A DNA stretch of 64,000 bases from Bombus terrestris (lineage: Eukaryota; Arthropoda; Insecta; Hymenoptera; Apidae), in the NCBI RefSeq assembly GCF_910591885.1, contig NC_063283.1, forward strand, positions 6,433,001-6,497,000, given 5' to 3'. Below the pieces are notes generated by a model. That model was not told the origin of the DNA. It worked only from the letters and a program-made list of their open reading frames with translations, and made no database searches. The stretch's first letter is position 1; every line of letters starts with the position of its first letter. Shown here in pieces: positions 48,600-61,395 of this stretch. Position numbers and translations under genes: made by a program.

Positions 48600-48957
48600 T
48601 AAAGACTCAGATACAGAGAATCGCAGGCGATATTTGTGGGATCAGGCGAGACAATTGGTTTACAAAAATGCGATAGAAACGGAAGACCAGCTTTGGGAAT
48701 GTAATGAAAATGAATTTATTACTATTTCTTCAACAGCAGGAATGTTCGTCAAAGTTGGACAATTAGTTCGACGATTGGAAGTCTGCATTCTCGCAGAAGG
48801 AAGAGATTTCGAACATTTATTATAGCTGCGAAAACGATGAATAAAAATGTTCGAGTGCTTCTAACTGTTCGGTAAAACATTTTCCGCTGCAAGTTTATAT
48901 CAACTTGTTTCGCCTGTTCGCAGTATAAGTTTTATCCCGAGCTTTCCAGACACCCTG
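48600..48957 (+). pseudogene. C-terminal remnant of a mariner-like transposase with right end
   Basis: From about 48625 the frame reads YLWDQARQLVYKNAIETEDQ, LWECNENEF, then GMFVKVGQLVRRLEVCILAE and GRDFEHLL, ending at the natural stop 48823-48825. This is the typical C-terminus of IS630/Tc1/mariner-superfamily transposases of insects (LWG..K..VY.., then the FEHLL end). The catalytic domain is missing: upstream of YLW the sequence no longer resembles a transposase, so a 5' truncation or deletion sits near 48620. Downstream, after about 125 bp, GACACCCTG ends at 48957 next to TA, which fits the element's right terminus. It keeps a clean frame over the last 66 codons, unlike the other transposase remnants in the window, so it may be younger. 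Confidence 0.75.
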
Positions 48958-51900
48958 TATACTTCGAGATTTCGTTTAAAAGTCTTCCAATACGATCATG
49001 ATAGCGCTGATCTTCGAATTGCCTCTTGTAACATTCATAAATTGCGCGTCACAATGCATCCGTGAAAGGTGTTTGCAAGTGTTCGAATATCATCGCGAGC
49101 ATCTGCACCTACGTAGGAAGAACGAAACAGATCTGAGAGTAGAAGGCTAGTAGTCAAAGTCAACGAAATGGAACGTGGTGGCGAGTAGACGGCAATAAAT
49201 GTCCCTATGAGTGGAGAGAAGCATGACGCGTTGGCACGCTACGTTAGAAAGCTCGTTTCGCCTTCGTCTCCAAGTTCGAAGTCTTCCTCGTTTTCCGCGA
49301 ACTAGCTGCAATATTAACGCAACACCCTCGAGGAACGAACACTACGTGAGGAGGGGATGAGCGAGAAAGGAACTGTAGTTCTCTTCTATCCCCGGAGCCA
49401 TCCCACGGTCTGTACCATTTTAATATTGTAACCCTAAAATCAAATAAGTTGCCGACGAAGGGGGAGGCCTTGCTCTTCTGCGATCTGAAAAAATAATATC
49501 TTGGAGCGTGCATGAGAAAAGAAGTGGCTCGTTCACATTCTGGCAGTAACGAAGAAAATTGGGCTGGGACTCGAGACAAATTATAATTCGAATGACGCGA
49601 CACCTTGCCAAGCATTTTGGCGCGAATATTTGGACCGGGTTAAAAATGGAGGGAAATTTCGAATATTTTTGGTTACGATTTGTTTCTTTCTTTATCATTC
49701 GTCTAATTTGTTGCGTTGTTTATCGAACCGAAGAAAATTGAGGATATTGATGAATTATTATTCAAACGAAGCGAAACCTTGTCGAACATGGTGCACCCTC
49801 TTTTGTAGTATCTATGTATTTGAAGTCGGTGGAAATAGGAGAAGTATGCAAAGTTTTCTCTCGTATTTCTCTCTTCTGTATAATTTTTTTTTTCTGTATA
49901 ATTTTGCTATTTATTTTAATGAAGAAAATTGATCCATTCGATTAAAGAAGTTTTATTATGTTTCCTTTGAGGCACTGACAAAATTGTACTTCTATAATTC
50001 ATTTGGTTACAATTTTCTTAAATCTTTCATCTGTACATCGTGTATGCCCCAAAATTATACTTAAACTCCATTCCCAAAGACCATTAATATTTATCTCGAT
50101 AGAAATTGCTATCTTCTCTCTCAATTTTCCATCATAAAACCGACATAAAGTCAGCTTAAAGAAAAGAAAAAAAAAAGAGAGAAAAGAAAGGAACAGATCA
50201 TTGAGATATCCATTGGACGAGAAAACTACCCTCTTCTCTATCGAAGTATCTACCGATAAAATTCTAATTTCATAGGATACGTGTTATCGAAAGCAGATCG
50301 TTTGAATTCAGTTGGACGTATGTTCGTCGATTTCGGTTATCGTAAAACCTACTCCCGAGTTTCTTTCGATCCTAACTTGCTCTGTTTACGTGGTCATGTT
50401 CGTATGTTGCATTTATGCACGTGCCTTTTTCCCATATAGCGTATATTTCGGTCTCTCATAACTACATTCGGTCCACGGCAACGCAATATGTTTGATACGA
50501 GTACTGTTGTTTCGCTTTCTTGGATAGCTACACCGATGCATATTGCATTAAACGTCACAGAACCGGCAGACGAGACGCGTACGAGTATTTTAAATATTAA
50601 AAGTTGACCGTGTACAGAAGCGACCAGAGCCAACGTGACGGTCAATTCGTACGATAGTCCTCTGTTACGGGGAGCAGTTTAATTGACCGAAGATTTTCTC
50701 CCTCGCTCGTGTCACCCTGACTTCCTGCGTTCCATATTCATACGAATGTTGACTCGAAGTTAAAACGACGTTGATTGATATTCTGAATGATTGACCGAGA
50801 GAAACATTTCCTATGGATAATATTTTCTGGATTTTATGAGTTTTTTTCACTGACAGTCAGAGGATATCTTGGGAAATTTTTAATAAAAATGATATTTGAA
50901 AGCATAAAGAGAAACCGGCTGAATGGAATTCAAGTTACTACTGATTATTTGTATTGCAATTTAATTCTTGATTATTACAATGAAGTAGTATTACAACGAA
51001 GTATAAAAGGTGTCTTTTACAACGATGCATCTTTATACAAACACGAAACCTAATCTGTCGAACGTTGTGATCTTTATTTTGATAGAACAAAATGGATCAT
51101 ACGTAATTCGATAAAATAATATAAAACGGAAAATGTGCATCCATTATTTCCTTATAAAACGAAAGAAACTTTTCCGACGACCTAAGGTAATTTTCTAGCG
51201 TGGTTACGAGGTATCGTCAATGAAGAATTTTAATCCCAACTTATAGGTCATGATTATGGAGCTCGATTTGATTGTAGATTAGTGTAAGTTAAGTACTTTA
51301 AATATTCCTTTAAAAAGGAAGAAACAAAGTAAATAGATGAAACGCGAAATTTCTACCCTAATGCTTTCATCTGTGGCAAGAACGTCGAAAATCAGATTTG
51401 CAGAACGATTTAAGAAAACAGAAGATACGGGACGAAGGGTTAAGAGAACCATTCAAATTTAATTTCCTAATTAATAGACCCAAGGCAAGCTTCTGGCTCT
51501 CTCGTACGTTTAATTTGGGAAATTTTTCAATAAAATGAAGCATCCCGAGGTATGCCGCGTACGTTTCTTGTTTGCTAAGAAAACAATTCCAGTTACAGAG
51601 TATAACGTTTCCCTTGCTTACGCGGTATTTATAAATGTTTATTGACACAGGTGGCCATTGTAGTCACTGTGACTGCATAAGCTCCGACGTAATGAATAGC
51701 GGATCACGATCCTTTAATTAACTGCAACGATACAAGAGTTAGAAACTTGGAAATTAACTGGCAAATATTGCCCCGGTTAATTTCAGAGCCATGAAATTCT
51801 GTTACAGATATGTATCTCGGCGATAAAGTAAGAGTTTGCGATCAATATTTGAGCTGGAAATAATACTCGCCATGCTTTTCCATATTTCACGTCGTAGTCT

Positions 51901-54900
51901 GATTTTTGTTTTAACGAGACAATTTCTTCCGCGTTTTAAGAGAGGCGTTAGCGTACAATCACGAGGAAATGTCACACGTGCATAGATTTGTAGAAATAGG
52001 AAATAATTTTTAGCGATAGAACAACACCATTTGGTTGAAGATTTCGATTGCCATTTCCTGCCATTAGAGAATAACAAAGATAATTGTAATCGTCCTATCC
52101 AAATCAGAATGGCATTTTTTAATAATAATTTTAACGTATTTAACATTCAAATAAAACGTGCCAGATTGAAAATTGTGCACGGTTCTTGTAATTAGCCTCA
52201 TTTTGAGACTTAGATATTTGGTAAAATGGAATCGAATTTAATGGCCTTTTAGTAATCGGAATTATACCTTTTTGTAGAATAATTTTGATACATTTGAAAT
52301 CTAAATGAAACATACCGGGTTAAAGATCGATGAAGTGGCCAAGGTGTTTTTGGCAACGTAACTTTTCATGCGCAAGTTGATTTTTCATTTTAGTCTTCCT
52401 TCATAGAAAGGGAAGACGTTGGATATTATATCTCTGCAAAAGGAAGAACCGGAGGAAATGAAATTAGCTTTTTGCGGGAAGATGTAATTAAGAGAGGTGG
52501 AAAGATTAACTTCATTCCTGGAGAAAATTAAGAAACCTGATACTTTAGACGAACGACAGGGAACGTGGAGGATTTTAAACAAGATAATTGGAAACTATTA
52601 GCCTGCGTTTAATTTTACGTATGATGCGACTATTAGTTAATTAATATATTTTCACAGAGTGTTACAACAGTAAGGCTTGTAAATTATGAATGAAAAATTG
52701 TATTCAGAATACGAAATACAAATTGTAAACTGAATATGAGTAACATAATCAAACACCATCAAGCGTCAAGTAGTTTCTAGCTTTAAATTCGTAAATACAA
52801 TATTGCATAACTTGGTGCAAACTTACTATTCCTACTGTTTAATGAGAATCTTGTACGCGCGAAAAAGAAAACATGTTTCGTTAGAGTAATTAAACTGGTT
52901 TACAAATTTGAACGTCGATTTGTGCAAATATAATATTCAATCAAGAAAACGTTAACCCTTGTCAGAACACGAGTGTAATGCTTCTACAATTCGATAAAGT
53001 AAGTTCAACTCCAATCTTCAACTGATCTCACGCTGTAAACTACAAGTAATTCAATCAAATCTCATTAGAACTCATCAACAAAATACCATCCCCTAACCAG
53101 AACGAATATAATTCATATCATGGATATCTACATAATAAGTTGAAATAATTACATTGGCATCAAGATTTAATTCTCTAGTTTTTCTTCCTCCTCTAGATCT
53201 TTTAGTTCTTCCAGACCTTGTAGTCTAATTTTAGTCTAACTTTAGTCAAACCAGTGCTTCTAATTCTCCCAGAGCTTCCAGATCTTCCAATTGTTCTTTC
53301 ATACAAAACTCATGAAACTGGGTACAATGATCTTTTAACCAGAGAGTGTACTACTTGTTCAATAAGAATTCAACCAATAAAGTAAGTTCCTCTGTAAGCC
53401 TCAAATATTCAGACTCCATCGATGAAGTGTCATTCCTTGATCATGAACTGATATAACAGATCCTACATAGGCCAATCGAAATAACCAAAATGACCAAACT
53501 TCCAGATCAACGTACACCAACTTTCTCTAATTTTCAAAAGCAACCAGCAAGTCAACAACCAGCCCTAAGCTCATCGTATCGAGTCACCAGAGAGAGCGTC
53601 ATCCCTTCTGCGCAACTACTCCTCGTCCACGTTCCAAATACTCATCCATTTCATCAGACTCCGTCGCGAAAACTGCATGAATGCTTATGCACCAAGTTGC
53701 AGCTCGCCAAGAAACTACCCTTCTCTCCACCCTCTGTCCATCTTGCTTTGGACCTGCCCCTTGAAGAAACTCTGGCAACGTCCATCTGCACGCACCCTCT
53801 TCTATATATTCCATCCTCTTCTCGTTGGGCTTGCACGTTATCTCTGACGTAGCAGTTGACGCTGTGTACGTCGAAACTTTTGTTCCAGTTGCACGCTGCT
53901 GGTATGCGAGTATTTACCATGACGAGGAGACGCGGAGAAGCGGATGCCGGGGAGTTTCGAATAAATGGAAAAGGGACGGGGCTAGGTGTGTGTCAAAAGA
54001 GGCATCGTTAGCGCCAGGGGCGTAATTCCGCTATCTGACTCGGCCCCACGTCTGTTCGTCAGAGAGAAAAGGAAAGAGCTGTCTGCCACGTGTGCAGCGT
54101 GTATCTTGGCGTGCACGCGCCATACAGAAAGCGTGCTGAAAGCAGCAACCTCTTTGGTTTTTCCTTCAAAAAATGAATGGCGGAACGAACCTCCTTTTCG
54201 TAGGGTTCTACTCGTTGCCGGAGAATCTGCTTAGAAAAACCTGGCCATTTTTACGTGCAGTTACCCTCGGAGAAATTGTAATTTCGTGGTTCCATGCCTC
54301 GAGCTACATAGTTGAGTTTGAGGAGAAAGTACGCAACTTGTCTTCGAGAGTACATAGCTGAGTTTTAAGCATGTACGAGTGCGTTTTCCGCGTTCAACAA
54401 GTCGACAGACTGTTTGCAGGAAATTTTCTAAAATTTCAACTTGCTATGAAACTGTGTCTTATGTATCGATACGAAGCTCGTTAATGAAAGAAGATACGAG
54501 CGAGTCTCTGAGATTACTAGCCAGCTGATAGTTCTGTTTGATATTATTTCTGTGAAATTGTTGGAACTTTTCCTGTAATGGCAATAGTAATACAGTATAT
54601 GATTATTATTATTACTGTTTGTAGGATATTTAGGATATTGACAATGATTATTATTAATAATTGTGCGTGAAGCAGCTGAATTGTTGGTAGGAAATGTCAT
54701 AGATACCAACATGGTTAATTATTAAACTATACTCGTACGTAATCTAATTCAATCTCAAAGAAGAAAATCTACAAAGTTATAGGTATTTAGGAATAAAGTC
54801 AGGCGGAAGTTGACACGGATGAAGCCACGAGAAATACGCGAACAAGAATAGGATCGACAAGGGGAATCCGTGACATCGAAGAATTCCGATTTTCTTCGAA

Positions 54901-55968
54901 TGGAATATAAATCGTATCGAAATCGGATCACCTCGTTGTTTCGTTCCATTCCGCGCGTCGTATGTATGTCTCTTCCTGTCTCTCGATCAGAGGGAAGGAA
55001 AGCCTTGAATTCGGCCGACTCTTCCCTCGGAGGAATCAATTTGAACGCACTCTGTCGCGTGAGGATGCCTCTGTGATATCGGCATACGACGTTATCGGTC
55101 GGCTTTATTCGTTATCTTGAAAATTATTCTTCTGGAAACGTGGAACAGCCGCGCAGCAAACCAGTCGCGATTTTCTTTCAAAAAGACTTGTCTCTGTTTG
55201 CCGATAGAGCCCCGTGTATTCCACAGGAGAAGCTATTCTTGTTCGAATAAAATGCCGAAAGATTCGATCGCGAAGTTAAGTTGTTCTTTATTTATTTAGT
55301 CGTTTTCAAGACGATTAGTATCTGTTTCTTCATCATTCGATACGTCGAACATAGATTACCTGCCATTTTGAAGTTAAACCGATCGACCTCATCTTTAGAA
55401 AAGTTTCTTCGTTTTACCAAGATTTTTGTGAATTTTAAAAAAAGTGAAACCTTGTGATAAATTCGAGCTGTTCGCCGGAAATGCCACATTTTCTAGATTA
55501 GAGTTTAGTCGCGACTCGGTAACTTGCATAAAGATTGATCGAGATCTCGCGCATCGTGTTTGTTCGAGTTTTACAAGTACACCGTCGGACGATGTGAACT
55601 ATGAACTTTGAGATAGCGTTAGTTTCACGAGCATATTTAATATTTACGTCTCACGAGTACGCGAACCTGTATAATATTTCGAACTAAAAATTACCTTTCT
55701 CTTTAATGGTTGGAAACAAGCTAGAGAGAAAACGAGGTAATTTATTTGAAGCGAACAAATGTTAAAAGTTACTTGAATGCATAATTAAATTGAGAAGTAC
55801 ATACGTGTAGTAGCCTGCGGAAATTCGGAAAATGTAATAAACCAAATATATATAGATAAGCAATAATTATGCTAATTAAAAATTGCTGTCTGTTTACGAC
55901 TCCGTACGATACAAGAATTTATAGATGTACACTGACGAGCAAAAATTTCCAGCCAATCTAACATTATA
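48958..55968. other. Unannotated DNA
   Basis: 49240-49620 is GC-richer with frames on both strands and no family. 50160-50190 is an A/G run. 52120-52350 holds a weak pair of AATAATTTTAACGTATTTAAC / AATTTTGATACATTTGAA words about 150 bp apart. 53160-53290 is TCTTCC/CTAG-rich low complexity. 53490-54100 is GC-richer with a 120-codon frame of unbiased codons and no recognisable domain. 54570-54660 is ATTATT-rich. No gene or RNA is supported. Confidence 0.3.
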
Positions 55969-56336
55969 CAGGGTGTTCATACTATTAGCTTTTTCATACA
56001 TCGAGTTCTCTCGTCATTCTACGAAAAAAGGTATTAAGTGTAACGTGGCCGAAAACTGATTAGTTTAAAAGATATTCTACAAAATTAAAGTTAAAATATT
56101 TCTTAAACTTTAATCAGTTTTCGATCAGGTTATCCTATTTTTCGTAAAACGACGAGAGGATTCAATGTATAGAAAGAAAGAGGGAGATTTCCATTTAAAA
56201 AGATATTGAAACTACAAAATGCACACGCATTTTTGCATTTAGGAGAAAAATATTGTCGTGAGTATGTGGTTCACTTCGAATCATCTATCTTCTGTTTCTT
56301 TTACTTTCCCCTCGTACTTGTCTGCAGAACGCCTTG
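55969..56336. mobile_element. Palindromic MITE of mariner type, 368 bp
   Basis: The element is flanked by TA on both sides and bounded by CAGGGTGTTC and GAACGCCTTG, an imperfect terminal inverted repeat. Inside, 55998-56085 (TACATCGAGTTCTCTCGTCA...CCGAAAACTGATTAG) is the imperfect reverse complement of 56090-56168 (TAATCAGTTTTCGATC...CGACGAGAGGATTCAATGTA). Its transcript would fold into a hairpin with arms of about 80 bp. No coding capacity. Confidence 0.75.
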
Positions 56337-59049
56337 TATGTTATACTCTATATAGTTGTATAATATTAAAATTCTTTAAAATACCACTATGAAAAATAAA
56401 TATCTCGGGAACGTTTGCAACGTGCAAGTGACTTGTTTCGTAAAAATTCAGCATTAAACATCTGGCTACTGAAAATCGAGAAAGCTAGAAAGTGGAGGTT
56501 GAGTTAATCAGTTCTGATGGTTCATATATGACGTCGCGTACAGTTGCTCGGGAAGAAACGAGGAAACTTGCATCGCATGCATCTAACCTGACAGTTTAAT
56601 CAAATTTCTAGCATCTCGCATAAATTAACCGTCCTCTCAGTTAATAACTAAAAACAGCATCAGACGTTATCAACGTCGTCAAATCGCATCCTCTTTACGA
56701 TGAAATTGAACGTGCTATCCTAAGTACATAGAGCAATTTAACATCGATTTAACACTCCTATAAATTTCATATTCTTTCGTATATATTCGCAACGTGTTTT
56801 CGCAACGAATTGCGATACAGTAAACGAGCAAGAAAGATGGATATTTTTCACGTGGGCAAATTAATTCGCAGCGTGACACACTGACAAGGTTGCCTCGTTC
56901 CGAATGATCTGTGAAATCTCTGCCAGTAATTCACCGTTGAACATGGTCTGCGCTGCTGCCACTGCTAGTAGACGTTAATTTATGCGAGCTGATATTCAAA
57001 TTCCGTTGTCAGTCAATCCGTAATCGCGTTACCCTCCAAGTATCGCGATTTTTCGATGGATGCGGTTACACCGTTGCAATCCGGCACCGTTGCTATCCAT
57101 CTTCTGCAACAGCTTTTGATTCCGCTGAAACTTTTCACATACTTTTATGTAAGTTCGTTACGTATATATTCTTCGATGATTGATTTTTCGTTCGATTCTC
57201 TTAGTTTATATCGTGAGAATTCATGGACTTAAAATTTGTTATCTACGTTAGTGTTTCAAATTTAAATTTTGTTATCTGTGAAAAAATTGTTTTAACATAG
57301 TCAAATAGTAGCGATAGAAGGAAGAGGAAGGAGTAGAAAGAAAATTGTCTTTGATGGAAGTTGTCGAGAAATTCTTTCTCTTTATTGTTCAAAATAATCA
57401 TTAATTACGCTTTCTTAGTTGTAACGTCGCATCGTATCAATCTCTGGTATTTCAATTTTTCTTCCTCATAGCTATCTACTTTAAAATAACTTATGCTTTC
57501 GTAGTAAACAGATCTTTTAACAGGATCTAAATCTTTAACAAAGAAGAGTACATTCTCTACCGCAAACTTCTACAATTATTTCTATCTTGTCTCATAAATA
57601 CGAATAATCAATTTTCCAACATATTCCAGAGATAGAAAACATTTGTCTCTATTAATTCTGCTATCATAAAATTCAATAAAATATTGAATCTTCCACGATT
57701 ATTTTCATTTTGTCCTATAAATATCAATGATCAATCTTTGCAAAAATCACGAAACGAGAAACTTTGTCTGTATCGAACCAGCGATAACGACACTTCCTAA
57801 TCCAACATTTTCCAGACAAGTACGGTTATTGAAAAAAAATTATTCGATGAGAAGATGTCGAAGCCGTGATTAACAGAATTCCATCGTGAATAAAAGAAAT
57901 TGGACGCGGGTATCGACGAGCTGCAGGATGACCGTCGTCATTGGCTAGCGCGAGGGGAAGCCCGGTAAACCGACAGCGATTTCATTATCAATTTAACCGG
58001 CCTCTGAAATATGGACCGATCGATAATCCATTCTAGTCTCGTTCGTTATTCGGCTCGCGAGTGCCGATCACCGCCAATATTTCAGTGTAAAACTCGCTGC
58101 TTCCAGCTGAAAGAAAAGATCTTAAAGGACGATCCACTATCACGCGACCTCGTCCGTGCTTTTATGAGGAAACGAAGACGAATCGCGATGGAAAAAGGAT
58201 CGAGCTTAATTGAAATAATTTGCTCCTTCTGCGAAGTAGAATGGGACGATCGTGGTCGGACTTAGATGCCTGTTGTGAATTTAGAAACGCGTACGGATGA
58301 TTTTTTTATTATTTTATGTTTCACCAATGTTTTGGGATGTTTTTAATGCGAATAATGATTATCCTGGAATGTTATTTTTGAAATTAGATATCGATATGAA
58401 AATTTAGGGATAAAGTCAAGATAGAGATTAATGATGTGATTATATTATTATAATAATTATCTTTAGAGAAATGGTAAAATACTTTAGTTACTCGATGATA
58501 AAGGTGATTCTTCGGCAAGTAATTTAACTTATAATTGGAACTTCGTTTTTTTATTTTAAAGCTTTAAAATTAATTATAGGAAGCTATTTAAAGCTTTCTC
58601 GTCAGTGGTTCCCGATTAAAAATGTTGTCTTGAAAACTTCCCGGCTAAGAACTTCTCTGTAGAACATTCCCACTAAAATATTCGACTTCTCAAAGATATT
58701 AATTACAAATTTTCGCAAGCCTATCATTATTCTTACGGCTCTCAGAAAAGAGTAATGATCAGTTTCACGAATTAAAAATACTTCTCGTACAAGATTAAGT
58801 ACCGCGGCAGTTTCCTAAATGGAAATTAAAAAAAAAAAAGCTCGCATTTAGAAGCAATTACCCGCCATTAATTTTGCATCTGCAGGTTCGATCGGGCACT
58901 GGCGATGACGTGGATCCATTAACAGCGTATTTTCATGACAGGGATACGCCGGTTTCTTGCGCTCTTTATAATTTCAGCCCTGCTGGAATTTTCAAAAGCG
59001 AATCGCGTTCGAATCGCTCAACTTCGTACGAGTTCTCACGCCTCCGGGA
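56337..59049. other. Unannotated DNA with possible regulatory islets
   Basis: 56520-57130 and 57900-58270 are GC-richer, with CpG and ATTA words interleaved (TATGACGTCGCGTACAG, CTAGTAGACGTTAATTTATG, CCGGTAAACCGACAGCG). They resemble conserved non-coding DNA of hymenopterans. The 84-codon frame at 58011-58265 has no recognisable domain. 57300-57850 and 58290-58800 are AT-rich. Confidence 0.3.
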
Positions 59050-59118
59050 ATGAAAAAAAAAAAGAAGAAAAAGCCGAAAAATAAAAAGAAAAAAAAGAAG
59101 AGAAACAGAAAGGGGAGG
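59050..59118 (+). repeat. Purine-rich (A/G) low-complexity tract
   Basis: An almost continuous A/G run on the plus strand. The lysine-rich frame over it is an artefact of composition. Confidence 0.9.
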
Positions 59119-59528
59119 GTGGGAATTATCTTGTACGTCGATTTCCACGAATCGCACATTTCGACGGGAGCACCACATCCATTAGAACAAAAAGCGTTTC
59201 CAGGTCATCGTCGACGTTTCTCGATGATTGCGAAGTCGAACGAAGCCGAAGTATAGGAAAGGTAGGATATCGCGAATCGTTGTTCCTGCGTGGCTCCTTT
59301 GATCCATCACGTGGTTCAATCCATTTATCAGTGAAATGAAAGCTACCGTGGATCGAAAAAGTCTCATGTGATCTCTTACTTGACTCTCTTTCATTCTACA
59401 TCATTTCTCCTCACTTTTTATATTTCTTTTTCACTTTCTTTTTGCAGTGTACGTACAGTCGCTCGTACACTTATTCGTACAGTTATCATGAGAAAACTCA
59501 CACGTACATATTATGCGTGTGATATTTA

Positions 59529-59719
59529 GGTTATCCGAAAAGTTGCTTTCGTTTTATGAGGAAATAATAGACGCACAACGTATTTTGTTTTATATTATTT
59601 TGTCGAATTACCTACGATCGATTTTGTGCTGTTGAGATAAACACCGCGACATTTCACAGACTTTTCACGTTTGTATGATGGTGCATTGTTGTAAAAGCAC
59701 GACACGTTCCGGACAACCT
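59529..59719. mobile_element. Mariner-derived MITE, 191 bp
   Basis: Flanked by TA. The left end GGTTATCCGAAAAGT and right end ACGTTCCGGACAACC are inverted repeats (12 of 15 positions by eye). The left end continues with GCTTTCGTTTTATGAGGAAA and the interior has ATTTTGTGCTGTTGAGATAA, wording typical of mariner 5' regions. The whole transposase is absent, so this is a short deletion derivative. Confidence 0.7.
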
Positions 59720-59896
59720 AATAAATTTCATTTTGATATTTCATCAGCACTATTGGATGTCCCGAAAGAAGTGCGAAATATTATAGGAGTATCTTTTGCA
59801 CGTCTAAACAATAGAAAACGTTTATACAAACGTATGTTCTGTCTGATTCTGTTCTCAAATTATAGCGAATTTCATTTTTAATTAACTTCATACCTT

Positions 59897-60887
59897 TCAC
59901 GAGAGGCGTTCAAAATAGTTTCCTTATGTTTCGGTGCAAGTTTGCAGACGTATCCTCAATGATTCTCTTGTTCTTTAGAATATAATATACAGGGTGGTTG
60001 GTAACTGGTGGTACAAGCGGAAAGGGGGTGATTCTACGCGAAAAAAGAAGTCGAAAATATAGAATAAAAATTTTTCGTTTGAGACTTTGTTTTCGAGAAA
60101 ATCGGCTTTGAATTTTCGCTCGGTACGCGTGCACTTTATCCCGTCTCGTTATAACGGATCTCGTTATAACATCTCACTGTAGATCGTTGTCTCGATAGAT
60201 ATTATCGCAGTTTAAGTTTGTTTTTGCCGTAACGGAAAATTAGGAACACATAATGAAATAATATGAAGTAATCATAAAGTTTATTATTACAAAAAGTGCA
60301 CGCGTACCGAGCGAAAATTCAAAGTCGATTTTCTCGAAAACAAAGCCTCAAACGAAAAATTTTTATTCTATACTTTCGACTTCTTTTTTCACGCAGAGTC
60401 ACCCCCTCCCCGCTTGTACCACCAGTTACCAACCACCCTGTATATATCTAATAATAGAGTATAAATGCTTTTTAGATTATAATTAAACTGTGTGTTTAAT
60501 TCTCTGACAAGGTGTTTCCATATTGTCAATGTTCTATACACGATGGACTTTAAGTGAGCCCACAAGTAGAGATGCACCGAATTTAAATCCGGTGAGCGTG
60601 CCAGGCAGATGGTGCTCCGCGACCTATCCATTTATTTGGAAATCGTGTGTTCAAGAATTCTCTAGAAACACGGGTGGAATGTGGCGAAGCGCCGCGTCGT
60701 GCATAAACCACATAACATGCAGTCGGATATCTTGCAACGTCTCGTTCAAATCCCACGTTAGAAAGTTAACATATGATTCCCCAGTCAGTGCATCGCATAG
60801 AAGAAAGGGACCAATACGTCTACCGAAAGAAATACGAATCGCCAAACAAAATTCGCTGTAACTCGAAAACAAAGTCGAACAGGACAT
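59897..60887 (-). pseudogene. Broken mariner-like transposase, interrupted by a MITE
   Basis: On the minus strand, 60830-60660 reads FGRRIGPFLLCDALTGESYV, NFLTWDLNETLQDI, then RLHVMWFMHDA, covering the second catalytic Asp in FMHD. A frame change gives FLNTRFPNKWIGRGAPSAWH (about 60655-60595). A second gives RSPDLNSVHLYLWAHLKSIV (about 60605-60545), where SPD is kept but the next Asp of the usual motif is His. The coding continues to 60445, where the 451 bp MITE (59990-60440) interrupts it. Past the MITE the C-terminus resumes as ESLRIRLQTCTET-stop-GNYFERLS, ending at the stop 59897-59899. At least three frame changes and an internal stop make it non-functional. The DDE superfamily assignment is firm; the subfamily is not. 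Confidence 0.82.
59990..60440. mobile_element. MITE, 451 bp, with 148 bp terminal inverted repeats, inserted in a transposase
   Basis: Left TIR 59990-60137 and right TIR 60293-60440 are inverted copies differing at roughly eight positions by eye. The first 31 bases (CAGGGTGGTTGGTAACTGGT, then GGTACAAGCGG) are identical. TA dinucleotides flank both ends, the expected Tc1/mariner target duplication. The 155 bp centre is AT-rich and includes a CTCGTTATAAC direct pair. No coding capacity. High TIR identity suggests it is much younger than the transposase it interrupts. Confidence 0.93.
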
Positions 60888-60970
60888 ACGTTTACGTGAA
60901 CTTTTCTTATTCTATAAATGTCCAGAAGCCACTCCTAAAATATTCCCTATTTATTCTGAGCTATACTCGT

Positions 60971-61395
60971 ATAACGAGACGCGAGTGCCAAGATTAACGT
61001 TCCCTTTTCGCTCCCTTTTCTTTCACTTTTCCAGATCGTTGCAAGATGCATACTTGAAAATGATCATCCTATCGTAAGTTTATCGAAGTGTACAAGCTTG
61101 GCTGGATAATTATCGAACTCTTAGCGGCGGATAGAAAGTTCTCGTCTTCTAAATAGTTAATAAATTGTTAAGTAATTACTCGGTCGCTACCTGGCCCAAT
61201 AATAAAGTATCGACTAATTAGCTATGAACTTATCGAGAGTATTAGGCGCGTATTAAGCACTCTTCCTTCTTACGATCTTCTACGATATAATATTAATTCG
61301 CAAAATTTACGTATACTGTGATCGAAAAATCGGTGAACTGGTCGAACAGAACGTGAACTATGAATTTATTTGTCCATACTTCGTTCACTTCGAGA
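60971..61395. other. No recognisable feature
   Basis: AT-rich DNA between transposon debris and a dispersed repeat. Confidence 0.4.

Larger units (their letters stand above)
59757..60970 (-). mobile_element. Mariner-like element with long degenerate inverted ends, split by a MITE
   Basis: The left part (AATATTATAGGAGTATCTTT at about 59779, then ACAAACGTATGTTCTGTCTG and TCAAATTATAGCGAATTTC to 59873) is the imperfect inverse of the right part (AAATTCGCTGTAACTCGAAA at 60849 to GGCTTC/CCTAAAATATT near 60940). The outermost few bases are decayed, so both borders are approximate. The subterminal wording GAGTTACAGC plus GTTCACGTAAAC is shared with the 18.8-19.4 kb element, so the two are relatives. 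The region between the ends holds a transposase lacking its N-terminal part (internal deletion). Without the 451 bp insertion the element would be about 760 bp. Confidence 0.7.

Noticed and set aside
59050..59256. Lysine-rich 68-codon frame
   Set aside because: Starts in an A/G low-complexity tract; no coding evidence beyond it.
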